A stretch of 64,000 nt of DNA, taken from assembly GCA_022826205.1 (NCBI GenBank), contig JAJDVJ010000118.1, positions 1 through 64,000 on the forward strand, written 5' to 3'. A program made the position numbers and the translations under genes. The stretch's first letter is position 1, and every line of letters starts with the position of its first letter. The stretch comes from Silicimonas sp. (lineage in GTDB: Bacteria > Pseudomonadota > Alphaproteobacteria > Rhodobacterales > Rhodobacteraceae). Below are positions 7,847 through 16,241 of this stretch, in pieces. Below the pieces are notes generated by a model, which saw nothing but the letters and a program-made list of their open reading frames with translations, did no database searches and was not told the origin of the DNA.

Positions 7847-8697
7847 GTCTTGCGGAAATCGAACAGCGCAATCGCGAACAGGACCACTCCGGCAATGAGC
7901 ATGATCGCAATGCCAAGCCGGGGATCGAACTGGTTGTAGTCAATCAATGCGCCGCGCAGCGCGTCCACCGCATATGTCAGCGGATTGTACTGAACGAGGG
8001 TGACCAGCCATTCGGGGTAGACGACGCGGGTCTGCGCCTGCGTTAAGGCCGGATCGAGGGGAAAGATCGAGCTGGACGTAAAGTACAGCGGAAGGATGAC
8101 CGCGTTCGAGAATACGCCAAAGCCCGCGAAACTGCGGACGCGATTGGCGATCACAACGCCCAGAGAGGTCAGCGCGAAGGCGAGCATGGCCATCAGGCCA
8201 AGCGCCTTCAACACATCGAGCCAGGTCAGCGGCACGTCGGCGAAGCGGGCCAGCAGCAGAACCAGGCAGCCATGAATGACCGCCACCGTTGCGCCACCCA
8301 ACACCTTTCCTAGCAGCACCGAGCCGCGTGACATCGGCGAGACAAGTACCTCACGCAGGAAACCGAACTCGCGGTCCCAGATGACCGAAACTGCCGACTG
8401 GACCGACGTGTACATGATGTTGAGTGCCACGACGGCGGGAAAGATGAACTGCAGGTAGGTGAAGGGCACGACGAAATTCACCTCGCCGTAGACCTCGCCC
8501 CGAAAATAGGGATTGAGGCCGATGCCGAGAATCAAGACCCACAGAATGGGCCGGCTGATGCCGCCGATCAACTGGCCGCGATCTCGCATGGAGCGTTTCA
8601 CTTCGCGAAGCCAAAGGCCGTAAAGGCCGCCGAGCTCGACCAGAATCGACGGCCGGCCGCCGGTGGGCTCGATGTCAGCGGTTTTGCCGGAGGTCAT
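7843..8697 (-). CDS. ABC-2 type transporter permease
   Basis: This 284-residue permease has six predicted membrane segments, the family block VIWDREFGFLREVLVSPMSR and the late YPEWLVTLVQYNPLTYAVDALRG conserved in NodJ/DrrB-type exporters. It overlaps the neighbouring genes by four bases on each side and pairs with the ATPase encoded just upstream. Comparable ATPase/permease pairs are linked to PQQ alcohol dehydrogenases (PedABC-like loci in pseudomonads). The transported compound is unknown. Export is inferred from the family. Confidence 0.88.
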   Translation of the reverse strand: MTSGKTADIEPTGGRPSILVELGGLYGLWLREVKRSMRDRGQLIGGISRPILWVLILGIGLNPYFRGEVYGEVNFVVPFTYLQFIFPAVVALNIMYTSVQSAVSVIWDREFGFLREVLVSPMSRGSVLLGKVLGGATVAVIHGCLVLLLARFADVPLTWLDVLKALGLMAMLAFALTSLGVVIANRVRSFAGFGVFSNAVILPLYFTSSSIFPLDPALTQAQTRVVYPEWLVTLVQYNPLTYAVDALRGALIDYNQFDPRLGIAIMLIAGVVLFAIALFDFRKT

Positions 8698-9692
8698 CTC
8701 GTGTGCTCCCCGCCACGCTTTCCGAATGCGAAGGTGCGCTCGCGGGCACCTGCGGCTTGGTCGCGAATTTCTCGGCCAGTCAAAGACAGAAACACTGTCG
8801 CGAGGCTCGGACGCTCAACTGCCAGAGAGCGGACGCGGCCACCGAAATCGGCAAAGAGAGTTTCGGCGAGAGTGTCGTCGGAGGCAAGCAGGATCGCATC
8901 GTGCGCTTCGCTCACAACGCGATCTGCAAAGCGGCTGAGAATTTCCCTACGATCTTCCTCTGACCTGGGTGCGATGCGCAGTATCTGCTGACCATATGCC
9001 TGCTTCAGCGCCGCTGGAGTGCCAAGTGCCAGGACTTTGCCGTGATCTACGATGCAGGCACGGTCACAGCCCTCGACTTCCTCGATGTAATGCGTGGTCA
9101 CAAGCACGGTGATCTGGCGTTCGATCCCGAGTCGGCGGATGTAGGACCAGATACGGTCGCGGGACTGGGCGTCGAGACCGACCGTCGGTTCGTCGAGCAG
9201 AAGGATCTCGGCGTCGTGGATCAGCGCGCGGGCAATCTCCAACCGGCGTTTCATACCTGACGACAGCATCTGGACCGGCTTGTCGGTCCAATCGGTCAGT
9301 TCCACGAGCGCCAGCATTTCGTGGATGCGTTGTCGCCGCAGCTTTCGTGGCACGCCAAAAACCAACCCGTGCAAGTCAAGGTTCTCGCGTACCGTGAGCC
9401 GATCGTCGAGGCTGGGCTCCTGGAATACGAGGCCAAGGCGGCGTCGGGCGGCAAGCGACTGATTGACGACATCGTGACCGCAGATCAGTGCAGCGCCGCC
9501 GTCGGGGCGCAGGAGCGTGCAAAGGATGTGCATGAGCGTCGTCTTGCCGGCACCATTGGGCCCTAGCAGGGCGAAAAGCTCCTTCTCGTCGACGTCGAAG
9601 CTAACCGCGTCCAGCGCCAATGTACGCCCGTAGCGTTTGGAAACCGCGTCGACACGGATGGCAGGCCTATGGTTTGGCGCCTGTGGCATCAA
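8694..9692 (-). CDS. ABC transporter ATP-binding protein (ABC-2 exporter class)
   Basis: This 332-residue ATPase of the DrrA/NodI class has Walker A GPNGAGKTTLM, Q-loop FQEPSLDDRLTV, signature LSSGMKRRLEIARAL, Walker B ILLLDEPTVGLD and the switch His in VTTHYIEE. A C-terminal extension of about 100 residues is typical for the class. The signature reads LSSGM rather than LSGGQ, common in this subfamily. It overlaps its permease partner and the upstream binding-protein gene by four bases each, so the genes are probably translationally coupled. Confidence 0.9.
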   Translation of the reverse strand: MMPQAPNHRPAIRVDAVSKRYGRTLALDAVSFDVDEKELFALLGPNGAGKTTLMHILCTLLRPDGGAALICGHDVVNQSLAARRRLGLVFQEPSLDDRLTVRENLDLHGLVFGVPRKLRRQRIHEMLALVELTDWTDKPVQMLSSGMKRRLEIARALIHDAEILLLDEPTVGLDAQSRDRIWSYIRRLGIERQITVLVTTHYIEEVEGCDRACIVDHGKVLALGTPAALKQAYGQQILRIAPRSEEDRREILSRFADRVVSEAHDAILLASDDTLAETLFADFGGRVRSLAVERPSLATVFLSLTGREIRDQAAGARERTFAFGKRGGEHTR

Positions 9693-10549
9693 CGTTTCGC
9701 CGTCGCGGGGAACCGATAGTCATCAAGAATGGCCGAAATCGTCCCATCTGCAATCAGTGCGGCAATCGCCTCGTCTACGGCGGTGCGCAGAAACGTCTCG
9801 TCTCGGAGCATTATCGCACCGACGCCCAGAGCGGTTGGTGGCAAGGGTCTTGGATCAATCCTGCGCAACACAGAAAATGCAGGTTCCGTACGCTGTTTGG
9901 CCCAAAGCGTCGGAGCCCAGACCAGGGCCACATCTGCCGAACCGTCCAAAAGCGACTCCAATGCCAGATCGTTCGTACCCTTGGGGTGCACGGGCCAGCG
10001 GTCCCGAGCCGGCAGCGCGGAAACGTATGACACCAGCCGCACATGCGCCGAAGTGCCCAAAGTCGCTCCGATCGGCCGCCCGGATTGAAGATCGCCCAGC
10101 GAGCCGATGTCCGGGTCGTTCGTGACAAAGACGTACTCGGCCTCATAATAGGAGCGGGTCAATGTGGCCCATTGGGAATAACCGCCGGGGATCAGCTTGA
10201 AACCCAGATGCATGTCGCAATGCTCCACCAGAAGCGCGTAGACCTTGGTGATGTCTTCGGCAACGAAGTTCCTGTCCACCAGATATTGCTGCGGTTCCAG
10301 CAATAGGGCCGAGGCGACGGCGTCAGCGATGGCGGCGGCCACTTCCCAGTCGGGATCACGCCGGTCTACGCAGTATCGAAGCTGGGACTCGTCGAGACGC
10401 CGGCCGAAGGTCCAGTGGTTTGGAGCGAAAGGCTTGAAGAAGAACTCCGGCTCTTCAGCCGAACCCTGGTGGGGTGACAATCCAGCCAGCAAGACCACCA
10501 ACGCCAGAAACCGACTGGCAATGCACAGGAACGTGAACGGGGCAGGCAA
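9689..10549 (-). CDS. MxaJ-like periplasmic binding protein of the PQQ dehydrogenase operon
   Basis: The mature part has the hallmarks of quinoprotein-dehydrogenase-associated binding proteins: LRYCVDRRDPDWEVAAAIAD near the N-terminus, CDMHLGFKLIPGG, YYEAEYVFVTNDPDIGSLGDL and a closing GTISAILDDYRFP. The same frame is open upstream into the dehydrogenase gene, but I place the start at a TTG (10549). It has GAGAGG seven bases upstream and is followed by a signal peptide (FLALVVLLAGLSPHQGSA). The gene lies directly after the dehydrogenase. MxaJ-type proteins are thought to help folding, metal loading or cytochrome contact of the enzyme. The exact role here is inference. Confidence 0.78.
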   Translation of the reverse strand: MPAPFTFLCIASRFLALVVLLAGLSPHQGSAEEPEFFFKPFAPNHWTFGRRLDESQLRYCVDRRDPDWEVAAAIADAVASALLLEPQQYLVDRNFVAEDITKVYALLVEHCDMHLGFKLIPGGYSQWATLTRSYYEAEYVFVTNDPDIGSLGDLQSGRPIGATLGTSAHVRLVSYVSALPARDRWPVHPKGTNDLALESLLDGSADVALVWAPTLWAKQRTEPAFSVLRRIDPRPLPPTALGVGAIMLRDETFLRTAVDEAIAALIADGTISAILDDYRFPATAKR

Positions 10550-10628
10550 GTCCGGACCTCTCAAGCGCTCCGGGCGGATTGGAGACAACCATATCCGCCC
10601 GGCCGCATTTCGAAAAGCGCTTTGGCAA

Positions 10629-12374
10629 TCAGTCGGGAAGCGCGAAGACGTACAACGCAATCGGATCGTTAGACGGCAACCGTACCTCCGGCGTCAGTGA
10701 CGCTAGGCGACCGAGGCCCGACGCGAAATTCGCGGTGATCGCGACATACTGCTTGCCATTGGCGGTGTATGTGATCGGGAAGGACTCGAGCGAATTGGTC
10801 AGCCTGCCGCTTTCCCAAAGCTTTTCGCCGGTCTCGTCGTCGAATGCCATGAACTTGCGGTCCAGGCTGCCGACGAAGACCAGTCCGCCGCCGGTCGGCA
10901 GGGTCGAACTTGTGACTGGAGGACGCTGCCGGTAAGACCACATTGTCGAAAGGTCATTCAGGTTGATGGCGTCAACGCGGCCGATGTTGCCGTCGCTGTC
11001 AGGGACCGGCACGCGAGAGTAGGTCTGCCGACCGCCCCCGGTATAGATCTCGCCAGGATCGAGCGGGTTGACCGTGGTGTTCGAGCAGAACTCCACCAGT
11101 GGCAGATAAAGCGCCTGCGTCCGCGGACTATAGGCCGTCGCCTGCCAGGACTTGCCACCCGGGTCGGCTGGGCAGTTAAAGGTGGTCTCGCCGATCACCG
11201 GAATCACGTCAGGGTTGATGGTCTTCTCGCCAGTGTCCGGATCAATCGAAAGCACGACGTTCTGCGGCACGGTCTCGACATCCCAAAGGTACTCGCCGGT
11301 GATCCGGTCGAGAGCCTCGACGATGCCGATCTTGCCGACCGTCACCGTCATCTTGCGTTCCTCACCGTCGACCGGCAGGTCAATTAACATGCGCTCAAAG
11401 ACATAGTCGAGGTCAAGCGAGTCGGTCTCGAGATGCTGGAAGTACCATTTCAACTCGCCGCTACTCGCGTCGATGGCGAGTGTCGCGTTGGTATAGAGCG
11501 CCTCGTTGGTGACTCCAGGATCCGAGCTGGGAGGCACCAGTCCAGCCATCTCGATGTTCCACGGATAGACCTGACCAACGCCTGCGAAGAACAGGTTCTG
11601 CTCGGGATCGTAGGATCCCGCCATCCAAGCCGAAGCACCGTGGCGACTTTCCAACGGAACTCCGTTCCAGCTGTTGCCCTCGGGCGTGTCCCCGCGGGCG
11701 ATGGTATGGACGCGCCACAACTCCTCACCGGTGTTGACATCATGCCCGGTGAAGAAGCAACCCCCCGGCTGTGCCCTGCTGCAACCGGTCATGCCCTGAA
11801 CGATCACGCCATTGGCGACGATCGGTCCGCTGGAAAAGCCGAATCCATGCCTGTAGTTGGCGACCGTCTTGTCCCAGATCAGATCGCCGGTCTTAGTGTC
11901 GAGCGCGAACAGATGGGCGTGACGGGTCGCGATGATAAGCTTGTCGTCGTAAATTGCCTTGTTGCGTACCCCTCTGATTGCGGCGTCGTCCGGCAGATCG
12001 TATTCGTACTCCCAGATGAGATCGCCGGTGGCCCCGTCGAGGGCCTGGATCACGGCGTCGGAATTCTGGATGTAGACGATCCCGTCGTGGGCCAGAGGGG
12101 TTTCCTGCGTCCGCCCTGGCGTCATCGCCCAGGACCAGGCCAGCCTGAGGTCGCCGACGTTTTCCTTGTTGATCTGATCGAGCGGGCTGTAGCCCCAACC
12201 GTCGTATGTCCGCCGCCACATCAACCAGTCGCCGTCCGGCGGGTTCAGGAGCATTTCGTCGGTCACGGGTGTGACATTGTCGATTGGGTTGTCCTGCGAA
12301 ACGACCGCCTGGGTGGACAGGCTCAGGGCAATCGCCGTCAAAAATAAGATTCCTTTCCGTTGGTTGATGAGCAT
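10629..12374 (-). CDS. PQQ-dependent alcohol dehydrogenase, probably lanthanide-type
   Basis: A signal peptide (LFLTAIALSLSTQAVVS) leads a 581-residue eight-bladed quinoprotein with repeated tryptophan-docking motifs (ATGDLIWEYEYD, KTGDLIWD, NTGEELW, SSGELKWYFQ, ITGEYLWDVET, ETGEKLWESG). It oxidises alcohols in the periplasm and passes electrons to cytochrome c. Around the expected catalytic Asp the sequence is DSLDLDYVFERM. The Asp at 323, two residues after Asp 321, matches the extra Asp of XoxF/ExaF-type enzymes that use lanthanides. No vicinal Cys pair is seen. GGAGGAGAT precedes the ATG. It heads the - strand operon. No PQQ synthesis genes are present in the window. Confidence 0.9.
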   Translation of the reverse strand: MLINQRKGILFLTAIALSLSTQAVVSQDNPIDNVTPVTDEMLLNPPDGDWLMWRRTYDGWGYSPLDQINKENVGDLRLAWSWAMTPGRTQETPLAHDGIVYIQNSDAVIQALDGATGDLIWEYEYDLPDDAAIRGVRNKAIYDDKLIIATRHAHLFALDTKTGDLIWDKTVANYRHGFGFSSGPIVANGVIVQGMTGCSRAQPGGCFFTGHDVNTGEELWRVHTIARGDTPEGNSWNGVPLESRHGASAWMAGSYDPEQNLFFAGVGQVYPWNIEMAGLVPPSSDPGVTNEALYTNATLAIDASSGELKWYFQHLETDSLDLDYVFERMLIDLPVDGEERKMTVTVGKIGIVEALDRITGEYLWDVETVPQNVVLSIDPDTGEKTINPDVIPVIGETTFNCPADPGGKSWQATAYSPRTQALYLPLVEFCSNTTVNPLDPGEIYTGGGRQTYSRVPVPDSDGNIGRVDAINLNDLSTMWSYRQRPPVTSSTLPTGGGLVFVGSLDRKFMAFDDETGEKLWESGRLTNSLESFPITYTANGKQYVAITANFASGLGRLASLTPEVRLPSNDPIALYVFALPD

Positions 12375-12899
12375 GTTGTATCTCCTCCATTGCCAGCAGC
12401 GCTGCCCCAGAAGTGTGCTTCATCGTTTGAGGCCGCGTCCTGAACTGAACTCCTCCATTGAAGTCGCAGATGTCGGCGCAAGCTCCCCGGCGTCGACGCG
12501 CAACGCAATGCACCATCGGCCTTCCAAGACCGTTTTGATGCAATTGCATCCTCTCATGTGTTCAGTGACTGGACCAAGACAATTACACGTGGTCGCCTAG
12601 TCAGTTTCTGCTACGCATCCGCCAGCACGTCGCAAACAGGAACAGCGGCTCGGAGAGGCTGCAGTCCATCTCAGCAATTTGTCGCAGCCTTCACCCGATC
12701 AAGTGTCAGCGGGAACCGTCGAACCCTTGCGCCGACAGGCATCGTAAAGTCAGTTCGGGACCGCAGCCCCGGTTGGGCATTGCGAAAGCTCGCTGGTGCC
12801 GTGACAGGATTCAACAGGTCGATCGATCAGGCGAACCTCAAAATTCGCCACTTCGTTGAAGGTCAGGACGGGATAGCTCGCCCTAGCCGAGGACAGAAC
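12375..12899. other. Upstream region of the PQQ dehydrogenase operon
   Basis: No intact gene is seen. The part next to 12374 must hold the operon promoter and carries a strong ribosome site (GGAGGAG). I could not identify a sigma-factor box or an operator with confidence. The distal part merges into decayed transposase sequence. Confidence 0.4.
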
Positions 12900-13352
12900 T
12901 GCGGCATTTTCGCTAAGCCTCTTGCTTCGACGTCCAGCTCGGCGATTGGATCGGCCTGTTCTCGATTTGGTTGGCAATATCGTAGCGCGCCACCATGTGG
13001 CCGGACCTTGACGAGGCCGGGGATGCCGACAGGCCGTCGCCGCAGTCATGCCGCGCCCGCACCAGCAGCGCCTGCCGGCGGCAGCCGCAGCACGGTGTTC
13101 TAGGAAAACGTCGAACACGTCCCCTTCGCGGTCCATCACTGCGACGGCCTTCACCGCGTCCAGTTCCTTCGCCGCCGCGATGCTGTGGTGCAGGCCGCGC
13201 AGCCACCGCCCGATCTTGCTCTCCTCGACCGGGCGTCCCTGGTCGGGACCGCCGTCCGGGGCGTCGAACTCGAGGCTGACAACGCCCAGGGGAATCCTGT
13301 CGCCGCTCACGTCGAAAGTCGTATGCAGGTGCGGGTCCGGCGTTCCCGACCC
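12900..13352 (-). pseudogene. IS4-family transposase remnant
   Basis: Minus-strand translation gives PDPHLHTTFDVSGDRIPLGV, then FDAPDGGPDQGRPVEESKIG, RWLRGLHHSIAAAKELD and VAVMDREGDVFDVFLEHR. This matches the core of Tn5/IS4-type transposases around the second catalytic Asp (MDREGD). Near 13080 the homology moves to another frame (RLLVRARHDCGDGL). Neither the first Asp region nor the YxxRW...E region is found. It is a dead internal fragment abutting a different transposase remnant. Confidence 0.65.
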
Positions 13353-13371
13353 CCCCTGTTGCGGTCGATCG

Positions 13372-13517
13372 TCACGAGCCCAGAAGCAGGCGGACCGCAT
13401 GCTTGCGGTGATACCCTTCACCGACACGAACTAGTCGAGGATCCGAGACTTCCCCGAGCGCTCCACGTCTCGGTAGCGCTGGCGCAAGACCTCACGAATT
13501 TGGCCTCGTGCTGACAT
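13372..13517 (-). pseudogene. N-terminal remnant of a second transposase (ISNCY/IS481-like)
   Basis: Starting at the ATG at 13517 the minus strand encodes MSARGQIREVLRQRYRDVER then SGKSRILD, an in-frame TAG, FVSVKG, and after a one-base frameshift YHRKHAVRLLLGS before a stop at 13372. The functional family motif is 'RYR...K.RILDEFVAVTGYHRKHAVRLL', so the Glu codon has become TAG and one base is lost. It is broken directly by the IS4-type remnant. Confidence 0.6.
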
Positions 13518-13560
13518 GCCCAGTTTCCTCATTCTTCCGCCCCCAAGACAATCGGTTTGG

Positions 13561-13614
13561 GTAACATTCTTGATGAGCCTACGGTTTCATCGAAAGTAAC
13601 GTTTTGCGTGAGGC
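13561..13614. repeat. Two imperfect direct repeats, possible insertion-sequence end
   Basis: GTAACATTCTTGATGAGCC (13561) and GTAACGTTTTGCGTGAGGC (13596) share the GTAAC start and TGAG core, 35 bases apart. They lie just upstream of the transposase remnant's start, the place where transposase-binding repeats of its terminal region would be expected. Confidence 0.35.
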
Positions 13615-13670
13615 AATGCGCAAAAGGGTTCGCATCGTCGCGCGGCGCAATGCAGGTATCAACAGGGATC

Positions 13671-13747
13671 TGGTAGCGGAGGAGGGACTTGAACCCCCGA
13701 CACAAGGATTATGATTCCTCTGCTCTGACCAACTGAGCTACTCCGCC
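13671..13747 (-). tRNA. tRNA-Met (anticodon CAT), elongator type
   Basis: The minus strand reads GGCGGAGTAGCTCAGTTGG and ends in CTCCGCTACCA with encoded CCA. The acceptor stem (GGCGGAG/CTCCGCT, last pair G-T), D arm GCTC/GAGC, anticodon stem GAGGA/TCCTT around ATCATAA, and the T arm with GGTTCAAGTCC all fold. The anticodon is CAT. Similarity to alphaproteobacterial elongator tRNA-Met, and the regular acceptor first pair, argue against initiator tRNA. A tRNA-Ile2 with lysidine is the alternative. Confidence 0.93.
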
Positions 13748-13943
13748 ACAAGAGACGGCACTCGTAATTTGACGCAAGCAAGACGTCAAGCCATTTGGAC
13801 TTGCCTTTTTCCGGGACAAGCAAGTCGCAGAGAGTCAGTTTTGCAATTACATTTCTGACAAGTGGAAGACACTGCCTCGAATTCCGAGATGACCGCCGAT
13901 TGGAATCTCACGAGTCTCCGGGGACCCTTAGGACGCCCGAATG

Positions 13944-15239
13944 TCAGAGGTCCGGATAGAGCGGGAACGCGTTGCAGAGGCGGGCAACCTTGCGCTTGAC
14001 GCCGGCTTCGACATCGGCATTGCCGTTCTCGCCATTGTCGGCCAGACCGTCCACGACCTCAACGATCCAGCGGGCGATCTGACGGAACTCGTCTTCGCCA
14101 AACCCACGTGTGGTGCCGGCCGGGGTGCCGAGGCGAATGCCGCTGGTCACGAAGGGCTTTTCCGGATCAAAGGGCACGCCGTTCTTGTTTGCCGTGATAT
14201 GCGCGCGGCCCAGAGCCGCCTCCGTCGCCTTTCCTGTCACGCCCTTCGGGCGCAGGTCGGCCAGCATCAGGTGGTTGTCAGTCCCGCCGGAAACGATGTC
14301 GATTCCTCCTTTCATGAGCTCGTCCGCCAAGGCGCGCGCATTGGCAACAACCGCCGCTGCATAGTGCTTGAACTCCGGCCTGAGCGCTTCTCCGAACGCC
14401 ACGGCCTTGGCCGCAATGACGTGCATCAGCGGTCCGCCCTGAAGGCCGGGGAACACGGCCGAGTTGATCTTTCGCGCGATCTCCTCGTCATTGCTCAGGA
14501 TCAAGCCGCCGCGGGGACCGCGAAGCGACTTGTGCGTTGTCGACGTGACAACATGTGCATGCGGCACCGGCGAGGAGTGGGCGCCGCCGGCGACGAGGCC
14601 GGCGATGTGGGCCATGTCCACGTGGAGCCATGCGCCGATTTCGTCCGCGATTTCCCGGAAGGCCGCCCAATCCCATGTGCGCGAATAGGCCGTGCCGCCG
14701 GCAAGAATCAGTTTCGGCCTGTGCTCCAATGCACGCGTCCGGACTTCGTCCATGTCGAGGAGGTGGTCCTGCTGGCGAACGCCATAGGAGACCACGTTGA
14801 ACCATTTGCCCGACATGTTGACAGGCGACCCGTGGGTCAGGTGCCCGCCCGAGTTCAGGTCCAGGCCCATGAACGTGTCGCCCGGCTGAAGCAGCGCAAG
14901 GAACACTGCCTGGTTCATCTGGCTGCCGGAGTTCGGCTGGACATTGGCGAAACCCGCGCCAAAGAGTTCCTTGGCGCGTTCGATGGCCAGCGTCTCCGCA
15001 ACGTCGACGAACTGGCAGCCTCCGTAGTATCGCCTGCCGGGATAACCCTCGGCATACTTATTCGTCAGCACCGATCCCTGGGCTTCGAGCACGGCGGTCG
15101 ACACGATGTTTTCGGATGCGATCAGTTCGATCTCGTCGCGCTGGCGTCCGAGTTCTGACCGCATTGCGGCGAAGAGTTCCGGATCGCGGGTTTCAAGGGC
15201 TTCGGCAAAGAATCCAGAATCGCGGTGCTGAACATTCAT
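13944..15239 (-). CDS. glyA: Serine hydroxymethyltransferase
   Basis: This is the cytoplasmic PLP enzyme that converts serine and tetrahydrofolate to glycine and methylene-tetrahydrofolate, the main source of one-carbon units. The 431-residue protein has the full family pattern: [10 protein letters not shown] near the N-terminus, [29 protein letters not shown], the cofactor region [14 protein letters not shown] and the PLP lysine in [19 protein letters not shown] precedes the ATG at 11 bases. It is divergent from nadK with about 160 bases between. No glycine riboswitch was recognised. Confidence 0.97.
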   Translation of the reverse strand: MNVQHRDSGFFAEALETRDPELFAAMRSELGRQRDEIELIASENIVSTAVLEAQGSVLTNKYAEGYPGRRYYGGCQFVDVAETLAIERAKELFGAGFANVQPNSGSQMNQAVFLALLQPGDTFMGLDLNSGGHLTHGSPVNMSGKWFNVVSYGVRQQDHLLDMDEVRTRALEHRPKLILAGGTAYSRTWDWAAFREIADEIGAWLHVDMAHIAGLVAGGAHSSPVPHAHVVTSTTHKSLRGPRGGLILSNDEEIARKINSAVFPGLQGGPLMHVIAAKAVAFGEALRPEFKHYAAAVVANARALADELMKGGIDIVSGGTDNHLMLADLRPKGVTGKATEAALGRAHITANKNGVPFDPEKPFVTSGIRLGTPAGTTRGFGEDEFRQIARWIVEVVDGLADNGENGNADVEAGVKRKVARLCNAFPLYPDL

Positions 15240-15403
15240 GGCGACACTCCCGTGCAGACAAGGCGGTTTCTATATTGATTGACGCGGCCGGGAAAGCGTC
15301 GAAACCGGCATATCGGCGCGATGCGGCGTCCTGTCTCGCGAATTCAAGGACTTGAGTTTGGCAGAGACGCGGGCAATCGTGCCACCAAACGGACGGAGGG
15401 ATC

Positions 15404-16171
15404 ATGCAGTCGGAGAGGGCAGTTTCATTTCGCGCAAGCGAGGCGAAGGTGGCGCAGGAGGCACTGTCCGACCTGACCAGGCGGTTTGGGCAGACGGCGC
15501 CGGATGAAGCGGACGTGGTCGTGGCGCTTGGCGGTGACGGTTTCATGCTGGACACGCTCAAGGACGTGCAGCCCTTGGACAAACCGGTCTACGGGATGCA
15601 TCGGGGCACAGTTGGTTTCCTGATGAACGAATTCTGCATGGATGAACTGCCGAAGCGCCTGCGGGAGGCGGAAGAGGCCGTGATCAACCCGCTCCACATG
15701 CGGGCCGAGACTGCCGGCGGGAACGCGGAAGAGGCGCTTGCGATCAACGAAGTGTCCTTGCTGCGCGAAGGATCGCAGGCGGCGCGCCTGAAGATCAGCG
15801 TGGACGGCAAGCCCCGGCTTGATGAACTTGTGTGCGACGGCGCGATGGTGTCCACGCCGGCAGGATCCACCGCCTACAACTACTCCGCGCACGGACCGAT
15901 TCTGCCCATCGGGTCGCAGGTGCTGGCCTTGACGGCCGTGGCTCCGTTCCGACCACGACGCTGGCGTGGCGCGTTGCTCCCGAAGACGGCGACCGTGCGC
16001 TTTGACGTCTTGAATCCCAAGAAGCGTCCGGTGATGGCGGATGCGGACGGCCGGCCTGTCCGCAACGTGGCGGCCGTCGAGGTTCGAAGCGAACCCGGCG
16101 TTCGCCACAAGATCCTCTTTGATCCGGGACACGGGCTGGAAGAGCGCTTGATTCGGGAGCAGTTCGTGTGA
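15404..16171 (+). CDS. nadK: NAD kinase
   Basis: This enzyme phosphorylates NAD to NADP in the cytoplasm. The 255-residue protein is of normal alphaproteobacterial length and shows the signature GGDGFMLDTLK, the GTVGFLMNE block, the NEVSLLR substrate motif and the glycine-rich DGAMVSTPAGSTAYNYSAHG. GGAGGG stands just before the ATG. It is transcribed alone, divergently from glyA and convergently with the propionate-CoA ligase gene. Confidence 0.95.
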   Translation: MQSERAVSFRASEAKVAQEALSDLTRRFGQTAPDEADVVVALGGDGFMLDTLKDVQPLDKPVYGMHRGTVGFLMNEFCMDELPKRLREAEEAVINPLHMRAETAGGNAEEALAINEVSLLREGSQAARLKISVDGKPRLDELVCDGAMVSTPAGSTAYNYSAHGPILPIGSQVLALTAVAPFRPRRWRGALLPKTATVRFDVLNPKKRPVMADADGRPVRNVAAVEVRSEPGVRHKILFDPGHGLEERLIREQFV

Positions 16172-16241
16172 AGGTGCCCGGCGCCGGCATTTCCACGCGG
16201 AGAATCACGCAATTGACGTGTTTGGCAATGATCGTCGCGAC

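Noticed and set aside
11433-12347. 304-residue open frame antisense to the PQQ dehydrogenase
   Set aside because: No motif, no ribosome site, and it is fully covered by a clear quinoprotein on the other strand.
13798-13826. GACTTGC...GCAAGTC inverted repeat as a terminator
   Set aside because: The stem is only seven bases with a 15-base loop and no T run after it. Chance is likely.
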